From an uncultured Bacteroidales bacterium (GTDB taxonomy: Bacteria; Bacteroidota; Bacteroidia; Bacteroidales; Bacteroidaceae), in the NCBI GenBank assembly GCA_902760965.1, contig CACWIN010000001.1, positions 83,686-147,685 on the forward strand: DNA of 64,000 nt, read 5' to 3'. Position 1 is the stretch's first letter; each line of letters opens with the position of its first letter. Below are positions 1 to 8,050 of this stretch, piece after piece. Made by a program: the position numbers and the translations under genes. The notes under the pieces were generated by a model. That model was given only the letters and a program-made list of their open reading frames with translations. It was not told the DNA's origin and did not search any database.

Positions 1-921
1 CTGGCCAACGCCCAGTATCACCGCCATTGCAGTCTGCATTACCCTTGCCACTACAGTAAATGCCGCTATTGTGGAAGCCTCCTGCCCTTCAAGTGCATAA
101 CTTGCAGCCGCCCAGTTCATACAGATGGCCGAAATACTTGACAAAGATTGTCTCATCAATGATGGAAGCCCGCCGGCTCCTATCTCACGTAAACGATCTG
201 CCGATGGGGCATAATTGCGAAGATATATATGAACATTGCCCTCAAAGGTTGTGGCCCAGAACAGCAGACACCATGAAATAAACTGGCTTATGAGCGTTGC
301 CAGAGAGGCTCCCTGTACCCCCATATCCAGACGGTCTATGAGCAACCAGTCAAAGAATATATTCAGTACAGCTCCTGCCGCTATGCCTATCATAGCCAGC
401 ATGGCATTGCCCTGCAGGCGCAGCTGGTTGTTCAGTGTCATCTGCGACACCAGGAATGGAGTTGCTATCAGTATCCACTTAAGATAGGCGTTGGAGTAAG
501 GCACCACATCGGGGGTTGCACCAAGCAGCCTTGAAAGCGGAGTCATGAAACAAAGTCCCAGCGCCATGAACACCAGTCCTAAAAGGAATGATGAAATGAA
601 TCCCGTGGCAGCCATCTTGCCGGCACCCTCTGTATCACGGGCACCAAGAGCACGGGACATATAGTTGCCTGATCCGTGTCCAAAAAAGAAACCGGTCGCC
701 TGAATGAGTGACTGGTATGCAAAAGCCACACCGACACCCGCCGTAGCGACAGTGCTGATGTGGCCCACAAACCATGAATCTACAATATTGTAGATGGCCG
801 ATATTGACATACTGATTATGGTGGGCACTGCCAGACTCATCACCAGTCTGGGTACCGGTGTTTCCGTGAGCCGTCTGTAACGAGCCTCACTCTTCAGTAT
901 GTCACTATTGTTGCTGTGCAC
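1..921 (-). CDS. MATE-family multidrug/Na+ efflux transporter (3' end outside window)
   Basis: The minus strand is open from a GTG at 921 to the window edge. It encodes a polytopic membrane protein that begins with a short polar leader and then PRLVMSLAVPTIISMSISAI, the typical first helix of MATE exporters, followed by YNIVDSWFVGH and FFFGHGSGNYMSRALGAR, both characteristic of the family. MATE proteins export drugs or metabolites across the inner membrane using a Na+ or H+ gradient; the substrate cannot be read here. The carboxy-terminal third lies outside the window. The same frame contains an ATG at 957 that overlaps the stop of the upstream acyl-CoA dehydrogenase gene, but a TAG at 930-928 closes it after nine codons. 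I therefore take the GTG two codons further on as the start. Confidence 0.85.
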   Translation of the reverse strand, partial: MHSNNSDILKSEARYRRLTETPVPRLVMSLAVPTIISMSISAIYNIVDSWFVGHISTVATAGVGVAFAYQSLIQATGFFFGHGSGNYMSRALGARDTEGAGKMAATGFISSFLLGLVFMALGLCFMTPLSRLLGATPDVVPYSNAYLKWILIATPFLVSQMTLNNQLRLQGNAMLAMIGIAAGAVLNIFFDWLLIDRLDMGVQGASLATLISQFISWCLLFWATTFEGNVHIYLRNYAPSADRLREIGAGGLPSLMRQSLSSISAICMNWAAASYALEGQEASTIAAFTVVARVMQTAMAVILGVGQ

Positions 922-956
922 CAGAGTCTATTTAAAACCTGGCACAAAATTACTCA

Positions 957-2648
957 TTATTTGTAATACTCCATGCTTTCAGCATTCCAGGTCATTACCA
1001 CGCTGTAGTGGCCCTCCACCTGTGAACGTGAGTAGTCCAGGAACACCTTAAGGGACTTGTCAAAGAGATCCGGCGTCTCAATGGAATCACGTAGCAGCAG
1101 GGTGCTCATTACGCAGTATGCAGCACTCTCCATAAGACGGCGTCCGCAGAAATCATTAACCTCAGTCTCCTTCTGATCTGTAACATGGGCAGTCATGGCA
1201 TCCAGTTTCTCAACCAGAGCGCTGATGGCTGCCTTGTTCTCTGACTCAGGCAGAGTAGCCAGCATATCCTTCACGTACTGTGAGTATACGCCGCTTGTCA
1301 CGTAACGCAGGGCGGCTACTACCTGAAGCTGTGTGGTACCCTCATAGATAGAGGTGATACGTGCATCACGGTACAGTCGCTCGCAGGCGTAGTCACGCAT
1401 AAAGCCAGAGCCTCCGTGAATCTGTATGCTATCGTATGCGTTCTGATTGGCAAACTCACTTGTCATACCCTTGGTGATAGGTGTCAGGGCATCGGCCAGA
1501 CGGCTGTAACGCTTGCTCTCCTGACGCTCCTCAGGTGTGAGTGTGCGCACCTTGGCAATCTGATCAAGTGACTTGTATATATCTACGTAACGTGAAGTCT
1601 CATACATAAGTGAGCGTGAAGCCTCAATCTTAGCCTTCATAACGGCCAGCATCTGATATACTGCCGGGAATGCATCTATGTTACGGCCAAACTGGCGGCG
1701 CTCTGCAGCATATGCCGTAGCCTCACGCCATGCAGCATCCTGAATACCTACGCTCTGTGTTGCTATGCCCAGACGTGCTCCGTTCATGAGTGACATCACA
1801 TATTTGATAAGACCCAGGCGGCGGTCACCGCAAAGCTCTGCCTTGGCGTTGTTGAACACCAGCTCGCATGTGGGTGAACCGTGAATACCCATCTTATCCT
1901 CAATACGGCGAACGTTCACGCCGCCGTTACGCTTGTCATAGATAAAGAGAGACAGACCGCGGCCATCGGTAGTACCCTCTTCACTACGGGCCAGAACCAG
2001 ATGGATATCGCTGTCACCGTTGGTGATGAAACGCTTTACGCCGTTCAGGCGCCAGCAGCCGTTCTCCACGTCCTCGGTTGCCTTGAGCATCACACTCTGC
2101 AGGTCACTGCCGGCATCGGGCTCGGTAAGGTCCATTGACATGGTGGCGCCGTTGCTTGCCATGGTCAGGTATTTCTCCTTCTGCTCAGGGCTGCCGAATT
2201 CGTTTATTGTATCGGCGCAAGACTGCAGGCCCCATACATTCTGGAAAGAAGCATCGGCTCTTGAAATCATCTCACCTACTGCACTGAATACGGTAGCAGG
2301 CATATTCAGACCTCCATACTGACGGGGTAGTCCGAATCCTGAAAGTCCGGCCTGATGCATAACCTTAAGATTATGGGCAGTACCCTCGGAGTACTGTACA
2401 CGGCCGCCACTACAATGTGAGCCTTCGCGGTCAACACTCTCGGCATTAGGAGCAATCACCTCATCGCATACACTGCCGGTAAGCTCCAGCACACGGTCAA
2501 AATTGTCCATTGCATCGGCAAAATCGGCAGGTGCATAATCATACTTGTCAGCCTCGGAATAGAAGTTCTCCTTAAGCTCAACTATGCGCTCCATAAGCGG
2601 AGAGTGCATGCGGGCTTTCAGTTCAGGGGTATCCTTATAGTTGTTCAT
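957..2648 (-). CDS. Acyl-CoA dehydrogenase family protein (563 aa)
   Basis: FAD-dependent acyl-CoA dehydrogenase that would form the 2,3-double bond of an acyl-CoA and pass electrons to the ETF encoded just upstream. It shows the family signatures LTEPDAGSDLQS in the middle domain and GGSGFMRDYACERLYRD followed by SIYEGTTQLQ near residue 435, whose Glu is the usual catalytic base position. At 563 residues it is longer than the classical 380-residue enzymes and has the extra helical carboxy-terminal region of the long bacterial subfamily. Its ATG overlaps the etfA stop (ATGA), so etfB-etfA-acyl-CoA dehydrogenase is a translationally coupled operon. Acyl chain specificity cannot be inferred. 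Confidence 0.93.
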   Translation of the reverse strand: MNNYKDTPELKARMHSPLMERIVELKENFYSEADKYDYAPADFADAMDNFDRVLELTGSVCDEVIAPNAESVDREGSHCSGGRVQYSEGTAHNLKVMHQAGLSGFGLPRQYGGLNMPATVFSAVGEMISRADASFQNVWGLQSCADTINEFGSPEQKEKYLTMASNGATMSMDLTEPDAGSDLQSVMLKATEDVENGCWRLNGVKRFITNGDSDIHLVLARSEEGTTDGRGLSLFIYDKRNGGVNVRRIEDKMGIHGSPTCELVFNNAKAELCGDRRLGLIKYVMSLMNGARLGIATQSVGIQDAAWREATAYAAERRQFGRNIDAFPAVYQMLAVMKAKIEASRSLMYETSRYVDIYKSLDQIAKVRTLTPEERQESKRYSRLADALTPITKGMTSEFANQNAYDSIQIHGGSGFMRDYACERLYRDARITSIYEGTTQLQVVAALRYVTSGVYSQYVKDMLATLPESENKAAISALVEKLDAMTAHVTDQKETEVNDFCGRRLMESAAYCVMSTLLLRDSIETPDLFDKSLKVFLDYSRSQVEGHYSVVMTWNAESMEYYK

Positions 2649-3664
2649 TTTGAAATCTCCTTTAAGTTACGGATCAGTTTGGGGATCACATCCTCTACAC
2701 GGCCTGTCACCACATAGTCGGCAATGGCGTTGATGGGAGCATCGGGATCCTGGTTGATTGACATGATCAGGCTGCTCTCACGCATACCTGCTATGTGCTG
2801 AATCTGGCCCGATATACCGCAGGCAATATAGAGTTTGGGGCGTACGGTAATACCGGTCTGACCTATCTGACGGTCATGATCCACAAAACCGGCATCTACT
2901 GCGGCGCGGCTTGCGCCAACCTCGGCATGAAGCTGCTCGGCCAGCTTGAACAACATGTCAAAACCTTCGCGGCTGCCCATTCCGTAACCGCCGGCAACCA
3001 CTATGCTGGCGCTGTCCAGATGGTGTGAAGGTTTTTGCATATGACGCTCAATCACGCTCACGGCCAGATCGGCCTGGCTAACGTAATCGGTCACTTTATG
3101 CTTTACTATCTCACCCTTATAGTCTGCCTTAAGGATCTCATTCTTCATCACACCCTGACGTACGGTTGCCATCTGGGGGCGATGGTCGGGGTTGACGATG
3201 GTTGCTATGATGTTGCCGCCGAATGCGGGACGGATCTGATAGAGCAGGTTCTCATATACCTTGCCTGTCTTCTTGTCCTCATACTCACCAATCTCCAGGT
3301 TTGTGCAATCGGCTGTAAGTCCGCTACCTAATGCCGATGAAACCCTGGGGCCCAGGTCACGGCCTATCACGGTTGCACCCATAAGTGCAATCTGCGGCTG
3401 CTCCTCCTGGAACAGCTTTACCAGTATTGCTGAATGGGGTGCTGTAGTGTAAGGTGCCAATGCCTTGTCATCAAACAGATGCAGCACATCAACTCCGTAA
3501 GGAAGAATCTGTTTCTCTATGCCGTCCAGTCCGCTGCCTATTGCAATAGCCTCAAGCTTTACGCCAAGCTGGTTTGCAAGAGAACGGCCTTTAGTGAGCA
3601 GTTCCTGACTGACGGGAGCCACCTGGACTCCTTCCAGTTCGCAATATACGAATATGCTGTTCAT
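2645..3664 (-). CDS. etfA: Electron transfer flavoprotein alpha subunit
   Basis: Large, FAD-binding subunit of the electron transfer flavoprotein, which takes electrons from acyl-CoA dehydrogenases. The carboxy-terminal FAD domain has the ETF-alpha signature LYIACGISGQIQHIAGM followed by SSLIMSINQDPDAPINAIAD and the TGRVEDVIPKL end. The length of 339 residues is normal. It lies 3 nt after etfB and overlaps the start of the acyl-CoA dehydrogenase gene by 4 nt, so the three products are expected in fixed ratio. Whether this ETF is a simple carrier or a bifurcating type cannot be decided by eye. Confidence 0.95.
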   Translation of the reverse strand: MNSIFVYCELEGVQVAPVSQELLTKGRSLANQLGVKLEAIAIGSGLDGIEKQILPYGVDVLHLFDDKALAPYTTAPHSAILVKLFQEEQPQIALMGATVIGRDLGPRVSSALGSGLTADCTNLEIGEYEDKKTGKVYENLLYQIRPAFGGNIIATIVNPDHRPQMATVRQGVMKNEILKADYKGEIVKHKVTDYVSQADLAVSVIERHMQKPSHHLDSASIVVAGGYGMGSREGFDMLFKLAEQLHAEVGASRAAVDAGFVDHDRQIGQTGITVRPKLYIACGISGQIQHIAGMRESSLIMSINQDPDAPINAIADYVVTGRVEDVIPKLIRNLKEISK

Positions 3665-3667
3665 GGC

Positions 3668-4474
3668 TTATCCTATTATATGGTTAACGGCCAGTTCATC
3701 AATCAGAGCTGCGATATCGGCATCGGCTGCACCAAAGCGCTTGCTCTCCTTGGCCTGGAATACTATGTTCTCAATCTTCTTTACCTTTGTGGGTGAACCT
3801 GACAGTCCGCACTTGGCGGGATCGGCGTTCACATCGGCCACAGCCCATGTGGGTACCTCATAACGTTTGCGGCTCATGAGCAGCTTGGCGTTGCGTGGGC
3901 GGCAGGGGGCAGCGCTTCCGTTCACGGTAAGCAAGCAGGGCAGCGGAGCCTTTACGGTCTCAACACCACCTGTGATCACACGCTTTACGGTTACGCTCTT
4001 GGCATCCATTTCCAGCACCTCTTCAACGTAGGTTATCTGGTTCAGACCCAGCTTCTCGGCTACCTGCGGGCCTACCTGGGCGGTGTCACCGTCAATAGCC
4101 TGACGGCCACCTATTATGATGTCAAACTTGCCAATCTTGCGGATTGCTGTTGACAGGGCATATGATGTGGCAAGTGTATCGGCACCTGCAAACAGACGGT
4201 CTGAAAGCAGATATCCGTCATCGGCACCACGGTATACACCCTCCATCACTATCTCTTTTGCTCTCTCAGGACCCATTGTGAGCATTGTCACTGTGCTGCC
4301 GGGAAAACGGTCCTTGATGGCAAGGGCCTGCTCCAGGGCGTTGAGGTCCTCCGGGTTGAACACTGCCGGAAGTGCGGCACGGTTTATGGTGCCGTCGGCA
4401 TTCATGGCGTCCTTACCAACCTGACGGGTATCGGGCACCTGCTTTGCCAAAACTATTATATTGAACTTATCCAT
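3668..4474 (-). CDS. etfB: Electron transfer flavoprotein beta subunit
   Basis: Small subunit of the ETF heterodimer, beginning MDKFNIIVLAKQVPDTRQVG, with the family segment ALEQALAIKDRFPGSTVTMLTMGP and the GGRQAIDGDTAQVGPQVAEKLG loop that contacts the nucleotide cofactor. The length of 268 residues is typical. I start it at the ATG at 4474; a TTG four codons earlier is also open but gives a poor amino terminus. First gene of the etfB-etfA-acyl-CoA dehydrogenase operon, with a good promoter box 9 nt upstream of the ATG. Confidence 0.95.
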   Translation of the reverse strand: MDKFNIIVLAKQVPDTRQVGKDAMNADGTINRAALPAVFNPEDLNALEQALAIKDRFPGSTVTMLTMGPERAKEIVMEGVYRGADDGYLLSDRLFAGADTLATSYALSTAIRKIGKFDIIIGGRQAIDGDTAQVGPQVAEKLGLNQITYVEEVLEMDAKSVTVKRVITGGVETVKAPLPCLLTVNGSAAPCRPRNAKLLMSRKRYEVPTWAVADVNADPAKCGLSGSPTKVKKIENIVFQAKESKRFGAADADIAALIDELAVNHIIG

Positions 4475-4483
4475 AGATGGCTG

Positions 4484-4491
4484 CAAAGATA
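4484..4491 (-). promoter_or_regulatory. Bacteroidetes -7 promoter box for the etf operon
   Basis: The minus strand reads TATCTTTG, matching the Bacteroidetes TAnnTTTG element, ending only 9 nt before the etfB ATG. The transcript would have a leader of just a few bases. No clear -33 TTTG element was found at 19-21 nt upstream. Confidence 0.5.
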
Positions 4492-4578
4492 CGGATTAAC
4501 AGTCCGATGGCTGATTGGGGGAAGGACAAAACGGAGCGTTTTGCACAGTCTCTCCTATTTTGTAAACTCCGCTGGATA

Positions 4579-5436
4579 TTAGTCCTCGAGCATGGATTTC
4601 TGGTTCCTGCGCTCCAGGTGGTGGAACTCGCTGTCTGTCTTGATAGTGGCTATGGTGGCTATTACGGCGTTGTAGAGCTCGCTTCCCTCACGGTAATCAC
4701 CGGGGCAGGCAAAGTTTACGCGGCCTCTCTGAACCAGGTTGCGGGCCTGTGCACGGCTGGTATCGCTTTCGGGCTTGTAAATGGCAATTGAGCGGCCTCC
4801 TTCGCTCTTGACTATACGCATGCTGGGTATGTCAGTCTCTCCGTCACCAAAATAAATCATGTGCTGGAACGGGACCGGGCGGCCTTCATCGGGCATTGAA
4901 TCATTTATCTGGGCATTACGCCAGATCTCATGAATACCCTTGTTTATCATGAATATGAACTGAGTCTTGGATGTAAAATCTACTGCAACGGCGGGCCAGA
5001 CGGCCTTGTCGTTCTCATACATGAATGAGCAGGCGTATATCTGCTTGAAATACTTGGCTATGCTTGTACCCTCTATCAGTTCCTTAAGGCCCGATGATAT
5101 TATGTAGTGCTCCACGTTCACACCCATCTCCTCACCCTTTCGGTTGATCAGTTCAAACCACTGCTCCACACCGGGAAAGAATCCTATTCCACGCCCAAAC
5201 TCCACGAACTGCTGGCGGCGGATGCTGATACCGTTCTCCTGAGCCTTATCCACCATCAGTTTCATGTAGGCCAGGATTGTACTGGACTGCTGCTTCTCGG
5301 CCAGTCCGTGCGATGCCTTCCAAAAAGACTCTTTATCTGTGAGCCCTATGGCATCCATAAAGTCATACTCCTGCATATATGACGGAGACAGCGTTCCGTC
5401 AAAATCATACATCAAGGCTACTGTGGGTCTTTCCAT
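4579..5436 (-). CDS. HAD-superfamily phosphatase, PSPase-like (285 aa)
   Basis: Haloacid dehalogenase-type hydrolase. Motif I is DFDGTLSPSY near residue 11 (nucleophile and acid/base Asp), motif II is YIISSGLKELI, and motif IV is IYFGDGETDIPSM. The architecture with a helical cap after motif I suggests a phosphoserine-phosphatase-like enzyme acting on a small phosphorylated substrate, but the substrate is unknown. The start is the ATG at 5436; the open frame extends 24 codons further upstream through and beyond the promoter box. The gene appears monocistronic, between the etf operon and hipBA. Confidence 0.85.
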   Translation of the reverse strand: MERPTVALMYDFDGTLSPSYMQEYDFMDAIGLTDKESFWKASHGLAEKQQSSTILAYMKLMVDKAQENGISIRRQQFVEFGRGIGFFPGVEQWFELINRKGEEMGVNVEHYIISSGLKELIEGTSIAKYFKQIYACSFMYENDKAVWPAVAVDFTSKTQFIFMINKGIHEIWRNAQINDSMPDEGRPVPFQHMIYFGDGETDIPSMRIVKSEGGRSIAIYKPESDTSRAQARNLVQRGRVNFACPGDYREGSELYNAVIATIATIKTDSEFHHLERRNQKSMLED

Positions 5437-5457
5437 ACTGTTCTGCTTTAAGGAATA

Positions 5458-5465
5458 CAAAGATA
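5458..5465 (-). promoter_or_regulatory. -7 promoter box for the HAD phosphatase gene
   Basis: TATCTTTG on the minus strand, matching TAnnTTTG, 21 nt upstream of the chosen ATG. It helps decide that start, because the longer open frame would place the start codon upstream of the promoter. Confidence 0.5.
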
Positions 5466-5530
5466 AATATAAACTATGTATTGTGTTACGGAATGAACAG
5501 GTATACAATAGGGACGTTTCACCTTGTATC

Positions 5531-6811
5531 TTACAGACAATCAGTTTGAGTCTTGATATATGGCGAGATTATTTCCTTCCATACTGTCTTTACCAGTGGC
5601 TCAGTGGATTTGTTTTGGAAAGACAACACCGTATCAGCTATTTCCTGCACAATATCTTTTGCACCACTAATGTCATTGCCTTCTGCTAATCTGATGAATT
5701 GGGGCATAGTGATATTTCTGTTGCATTCTTCAATTGTCATGGCATGTCTGTCACTACGGAACGGATTCTGCAGATTTACGGTGAATGTCACATCGTATGC
5801 CGGTGACATATTCCATTTGCCATCGGGTGTCAAGATAAATGAGAAGTTCTTGTCATGGTCATCACATACTCCTGTAAGGTAATTGAACACCACCCTTCGA
5901 AACATTTGCTCTATCTGGCCAGCCGGAAGATGCAGCATACGGCAGACTCTGAAGATATCCTCATAAGAATAAACAGCCCCGCACAATGCCTGTAGGGTGG
6001 CAGTGTGTTGTTTTTGTCCGTTTTTTCTGTCAAATCTTTCTGTCAGAAAATGATTGACTCCCTGAACCGGCAGTAATAGGGATTTCTCCATTGTTATTCC
6101 ACAACTCTTGGCCATCAGATAATAGTTGTACTCCACTTCGGCAGTCGGCCAGTTATCTGAATCACGGAACTTGAGGATATACTGCGTAAAACTGCCAGGA
6201 AGCAGTACCTGTCCAGATCTGACCTCTTTCGTATCCCAATCAATTGCAACAATAGCTTTAGGATGTTGCCCTCCGGCACTCATTCCAACTGACATCAAAT
6301 CATTTATACGTGTATCAGTGGACAGTTCAATTGAAACATCCTCTCTGGATTCCTGTATAGCTCTTGCCAATGAATATAGTTCATCAAGTAGAATGACATC
6401 ATCAGTAGCATGGCTATATAGTTGCGGTTCAAATTCAAAAGCTCCCATTCCGCGGCTTCCGATGAATGCAAGTTTATCAACAGAACTTATTTCTGACCTG
6501 TGCAAATGATTCTTCTCTATCCAGGCAGAGAAGACCTTATTGCCCCAATCATCCGGTAGAGAACCGCTCAGGAATCTTGGCAGACCATCATATTCTGTGG
6601 CTCTACATAAATCTGACAGACCTTTTTGAACAATGTATTTAGAAAGGCTGTATGGACCCAGAGGATCTGGATCCAGTCCTAAAAGATGAAAGTCAGGATT
6701 AAAAGACACTACCGCACCCAGTTTCCCGAACCTGGGTTTATATCCGCCTCTCCATTCAAGCAGACAGACCTCATGTCCCCACAATCTAACGCTTACTATA
6801 TTGTTTTTCAT
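5531..6811 (-). CDS. hipA: HipA-family serine/threonine kinase toxin
   Basis: HipA toxins are Ser/Thr kinases that in E. coli inactivate glutamyl-tRNA synthetase and cause persistence. The 426-residue protein has the N-terminal coupling domain (ending around GSLPDDWGNKVF) and the HipA_C kinase fold. Visible motifs are the Gly-rich nucleotide loop GMSAGGQHPKA at 176-186, TERFDR at 257-262, the catalytic loop DDHDKNFSF at 317-325 and the Mg-binding SPAYD at 336-340. All key acidic residues are present, so it should be active. The start ATG shares one base with the stop of hipB (TAATG), so the antitoxin is made first. The kinase target here is unknown. Confidence 0.9.
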   Translation of the reverse strand: MKNNIVSVRLWGHEVCLLEWRGGYKPRFGKLGAVVSFNPDFHLLGLDPDPLGPYSLSKYIVQKGLSDLCRATEYDGLPRFLSGSLPDDWGNKVFSAWIEKNHLHRSEISSVDKLAFIGSRGMGAFEFEPQLYSHATDDVILLDELYSLARAIQESREDVSIELSTDTRINDLMSVGMSAGGQHPKAIVAIDWDTKEVRSGQVLLPGSFTQYILKFRDSDNWPTAEVEYNYYLMAKSCGITMEKSLLLPVQGVNHFLTERFDRKNGQKQHTATLQALCGAVYSYEDIFRVCRMLHLPAGQIEQMFRRVVFNYLTGVCDDHDKNFSFILTPDGKWNMSPAYDVTFTVNLQNPFRSDRHAMTIEECNRNITMPQFIRLAEGNDISGAKDIVQEIADTVLSFQNKSTEPLVKTVWKEIISPYIKTQTDCL

Positions 6812-7137
6812 TATTTTCTCTTGCTTGCTCTTTGTCTTTGATTACGTATTGAGCGTTTGTCATACAGGCTTTCCGGCATATCAGGGATGACATCGGCAAT
6901 GTTTTCAAGTAACTGCAGAGCACGCATAAGTGCAATGAATTTGTTAAGTCCAATGGAACCAAACTCTCCACTTTCAAAACGCACCAATGTCATAACAGAA
7001 ACTCCGCTCTGTTCTGATACTTCCTTTTGGGTAAGATTCAGAGCGATTCTATAATTTTTGAACCTCTTTCCAAGATCAACGGATATGTCACTGTTTGACA
7101 ATCCGTACAATTCCAGATCCTCAATTGTATTATTCAT
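6811..7137 (-). CDS. hipB: HipB-like XRE-family antitoxin and repressor
   Basis: Helix-turn-helix protein of 108 residues with an XRE domain (LGKRFKNYRIALNLTQKEVSEQSGVSVMTLVRFESG, about residues 22-57) and a basic tail ending RNQRQRASKRK. HipB proteins neutralise HipA by direct binding and repress their own operon. It precedes hipA with a one-base overlap. The promoter box ends only 4 nt before the ATG, so the mRNA may be leaderless or nearly so. AT-rich repeats upstream are the likely operator. Confidence 0.88.
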   Translation of the reverse strand: MNNTIEDLELYGLSNSDISVDLGKRFKNYRIALNLTQKEVSEQSGVSVMTLVRFESGEFGSIGLNKFIALMRALQLLENIADVIPDMPESLYDKRSIRNQRQRASKRK

Positions 7138-7140
7138 GGT

Positions 7141-7180
7141 GCAAATATACAGATATGATTAGTTATAAGCAAATATTTGC
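7141..7180 (-). promoter_or_regulatory. hipBA promoter and candidate HipB operator
   Basis: On the minus strand TATATTTG (7149-7142) matches the TAnnTTTG -7 box. On the plus strand GCAAATAT occurs at 7141-7148 and again at 7169-7176, where it forms the perfect 12-bp palindrome GCAAATATTTGC (7169-7180). A palindrome and a half-site flanking a toxin-antitoxin promoter is the expected arrangement for autoregulation by HipB. This is inferred from position and symmetry only. Confidence 0.45.
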
Positions 7181-7290
7181 ATTAATTTTTCATATTTGAT
7201 ATATAATACATAAAACATAAGGCCAATTTGTTGTTGTTGTGTGCCCCAAAACGTGTATCCAGCTCCTGTAAAGGGAAAATGAAAAATTTC

Positions 7291-7332
7291 AGCTAAAAAG
7301 TTTGGCTGGCTCGGCTAAACGTTTTAGCTTTG
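7291..7332 (+). promoter_or_regulatory. Double dyad operator overlapping the blaI promoter
   Basis: Two 17-bp imperfect palindromes stand side by side: AGCTAAAAAGTTTGGCT (7291-7307) and GGCTAAACGTTTTAGCT (7313-7329), consensus RGCTAAAnnnTTTnGCT, with centres 22 bp apart. Together they also form a larger dyad. The second overlaps the -7 box TAGCTTTG (7325-7332), so a bound repressor would block RNA polymerase. Position and symmetry fit autoregulation by the BlaI-type protein encoded 28 nt downstream. Confidence 0.6.
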
Positions 7333-7360
7333 CAGTGAAAATCATTAGTTGACGTGTCTT

Positions 7361-7720
7361 ATGAGAAAACTGACATCAAAAGAAAAGGTCATTATGGAGC
7401 ACTATTGGGCTCATGGTCCTATGTTTGTAAGGGAGTTGCAGGAGCTTTATCCGGACCCCAAACCAAGTTTCAGCACACTATCCACACAGGTTCGCACTCT
7501 GCAGGCCGACGGGTTCATTGACCACGAGGCTTTTGGCAGCAACTACCGCTATTTTGCGACAGTAAGCAAGGAGGAGTACAGCGCCTCCGGACTAAGCGGA
7601 CTTGTTGAAGAGTTTTTCAGCAGTTCATACAAGAACGTGGTCATGACATTTCTTAAGGATGAGAAACTCTCTGTCGATGAGCTTAAGGATATTATCAATC
7701 AGATTGAAACCGGCAAATAA
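7361..7720 (+). CDS. BlaI/MecI/CopY-family transcriptional repressor
   Basis: Winged-helix repressor of 119 residues. The N-terminal half (MRKLTSKEKVIMEHYW, then PSFSTLSTQVRTLQADGFIDHEAFGSNYRYF) is the DNA-binding domain typical of Bacteroidetes BlaI proteins; the C-terminal half (LVEEFFSSSYKNVVMTFL) is the dimerisation helix region where the family is cut by its protease partner. It normally pairs with a BlaR1/MecR1-type M56 membrane protease. Here the partner gene 2 nt downstream is broken. The start is the ATG at 7361; an open GTG/TTG-type start at 7349 lies between operator and gene and is less likely. The natural target is probably its own operon. Confidence 0.88.
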   Translation: MRKLTSKEKVIMEHYWAHGPMFVRELQELYPDPKPSFSTLSTQVRTLQADGFIDHEAFGSNYRYFATVSKEEYSASGLSGLVEEFFSSSYKNVVMTFLKDEKLSVDELKDIINQIETGK

Positions 7721-7722
7721 CT

Positions 7723-8048
7723 ATGGAGGCATTCTTTATCTATATACTTAAGGTGGCCGTACTGACAGCCGCCTTTGGAATCCTCTATCACTATCTGCTC
7801 AAGAAAGAGACATTCCACCGCTTTAACCGCATAACTTTGGCTGTATCACTTCTGCTGGCATACATTATCCCTTTCTTTGTGATAACGGTAAGCAAACCCG
7901 GCGGAAAGATAAGACCTGATGAGTATCAGCAATATCAGAACACAAAGACTCTACCCAGCAATTCAGCATGCGCGTCTATTACTCGGGCATACTGTGTCAG
8001 GAACAGGCTATTCAGGGAAACAGTTTTGAAATAACCATTGAGGAGTAA
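7723..8048 (+). pseudogene. Remnant of a BlaR1/M56-family sensor protease
   Basis: The frame starting at 7723 encodes MEAFFIYILKVAVLTAAFGI, then KETFHRFNRITLAVSLLLAYIIPFFV: the two N-terminal transmembrane helices of Bacteroidetes M56/BlaR1-like sensors, which are normally several hundred residues long. It then runs into junk and stops at 8034. In a second frame, from about 7955, the sequence QQFSMRVYYSGILCQEQAIQ and on to FEITIEE ends with a TAA at 8046-8048, and looks like the genuine C-terminal end. The HEXXH protease domain is absent. The simplest reading is a large internal deletion that joined the two ends out of frame. It is possible that the 103-residue N-terminal membrane peptide is still made. 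Confidence 0.6.
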
Positions 8049-8050
8049 AG

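Noticed and set aside
579-770. A 63-codon open frame on the minus strand inside the MATE gene
   Set aside because: Out of frame with the transporter reading frame, which gives coherent MATE motifs over the same bases.
5531-7137. hipBA and the neighbouring blaI locus as parts of a genomic island
   Set aside because: No integrase, direct repeats, tRNA target or marked base-composition shift at the borders is visible; only the hipBA genes are somewhat richer in A/T.
7257-7330. Possible attenuator hairpin or riboswitch upstream of blaI
   Set aside because: The symmetry lies at and upstream of the -7 box, so most of it is not transcribed; a protein operator explains it better.
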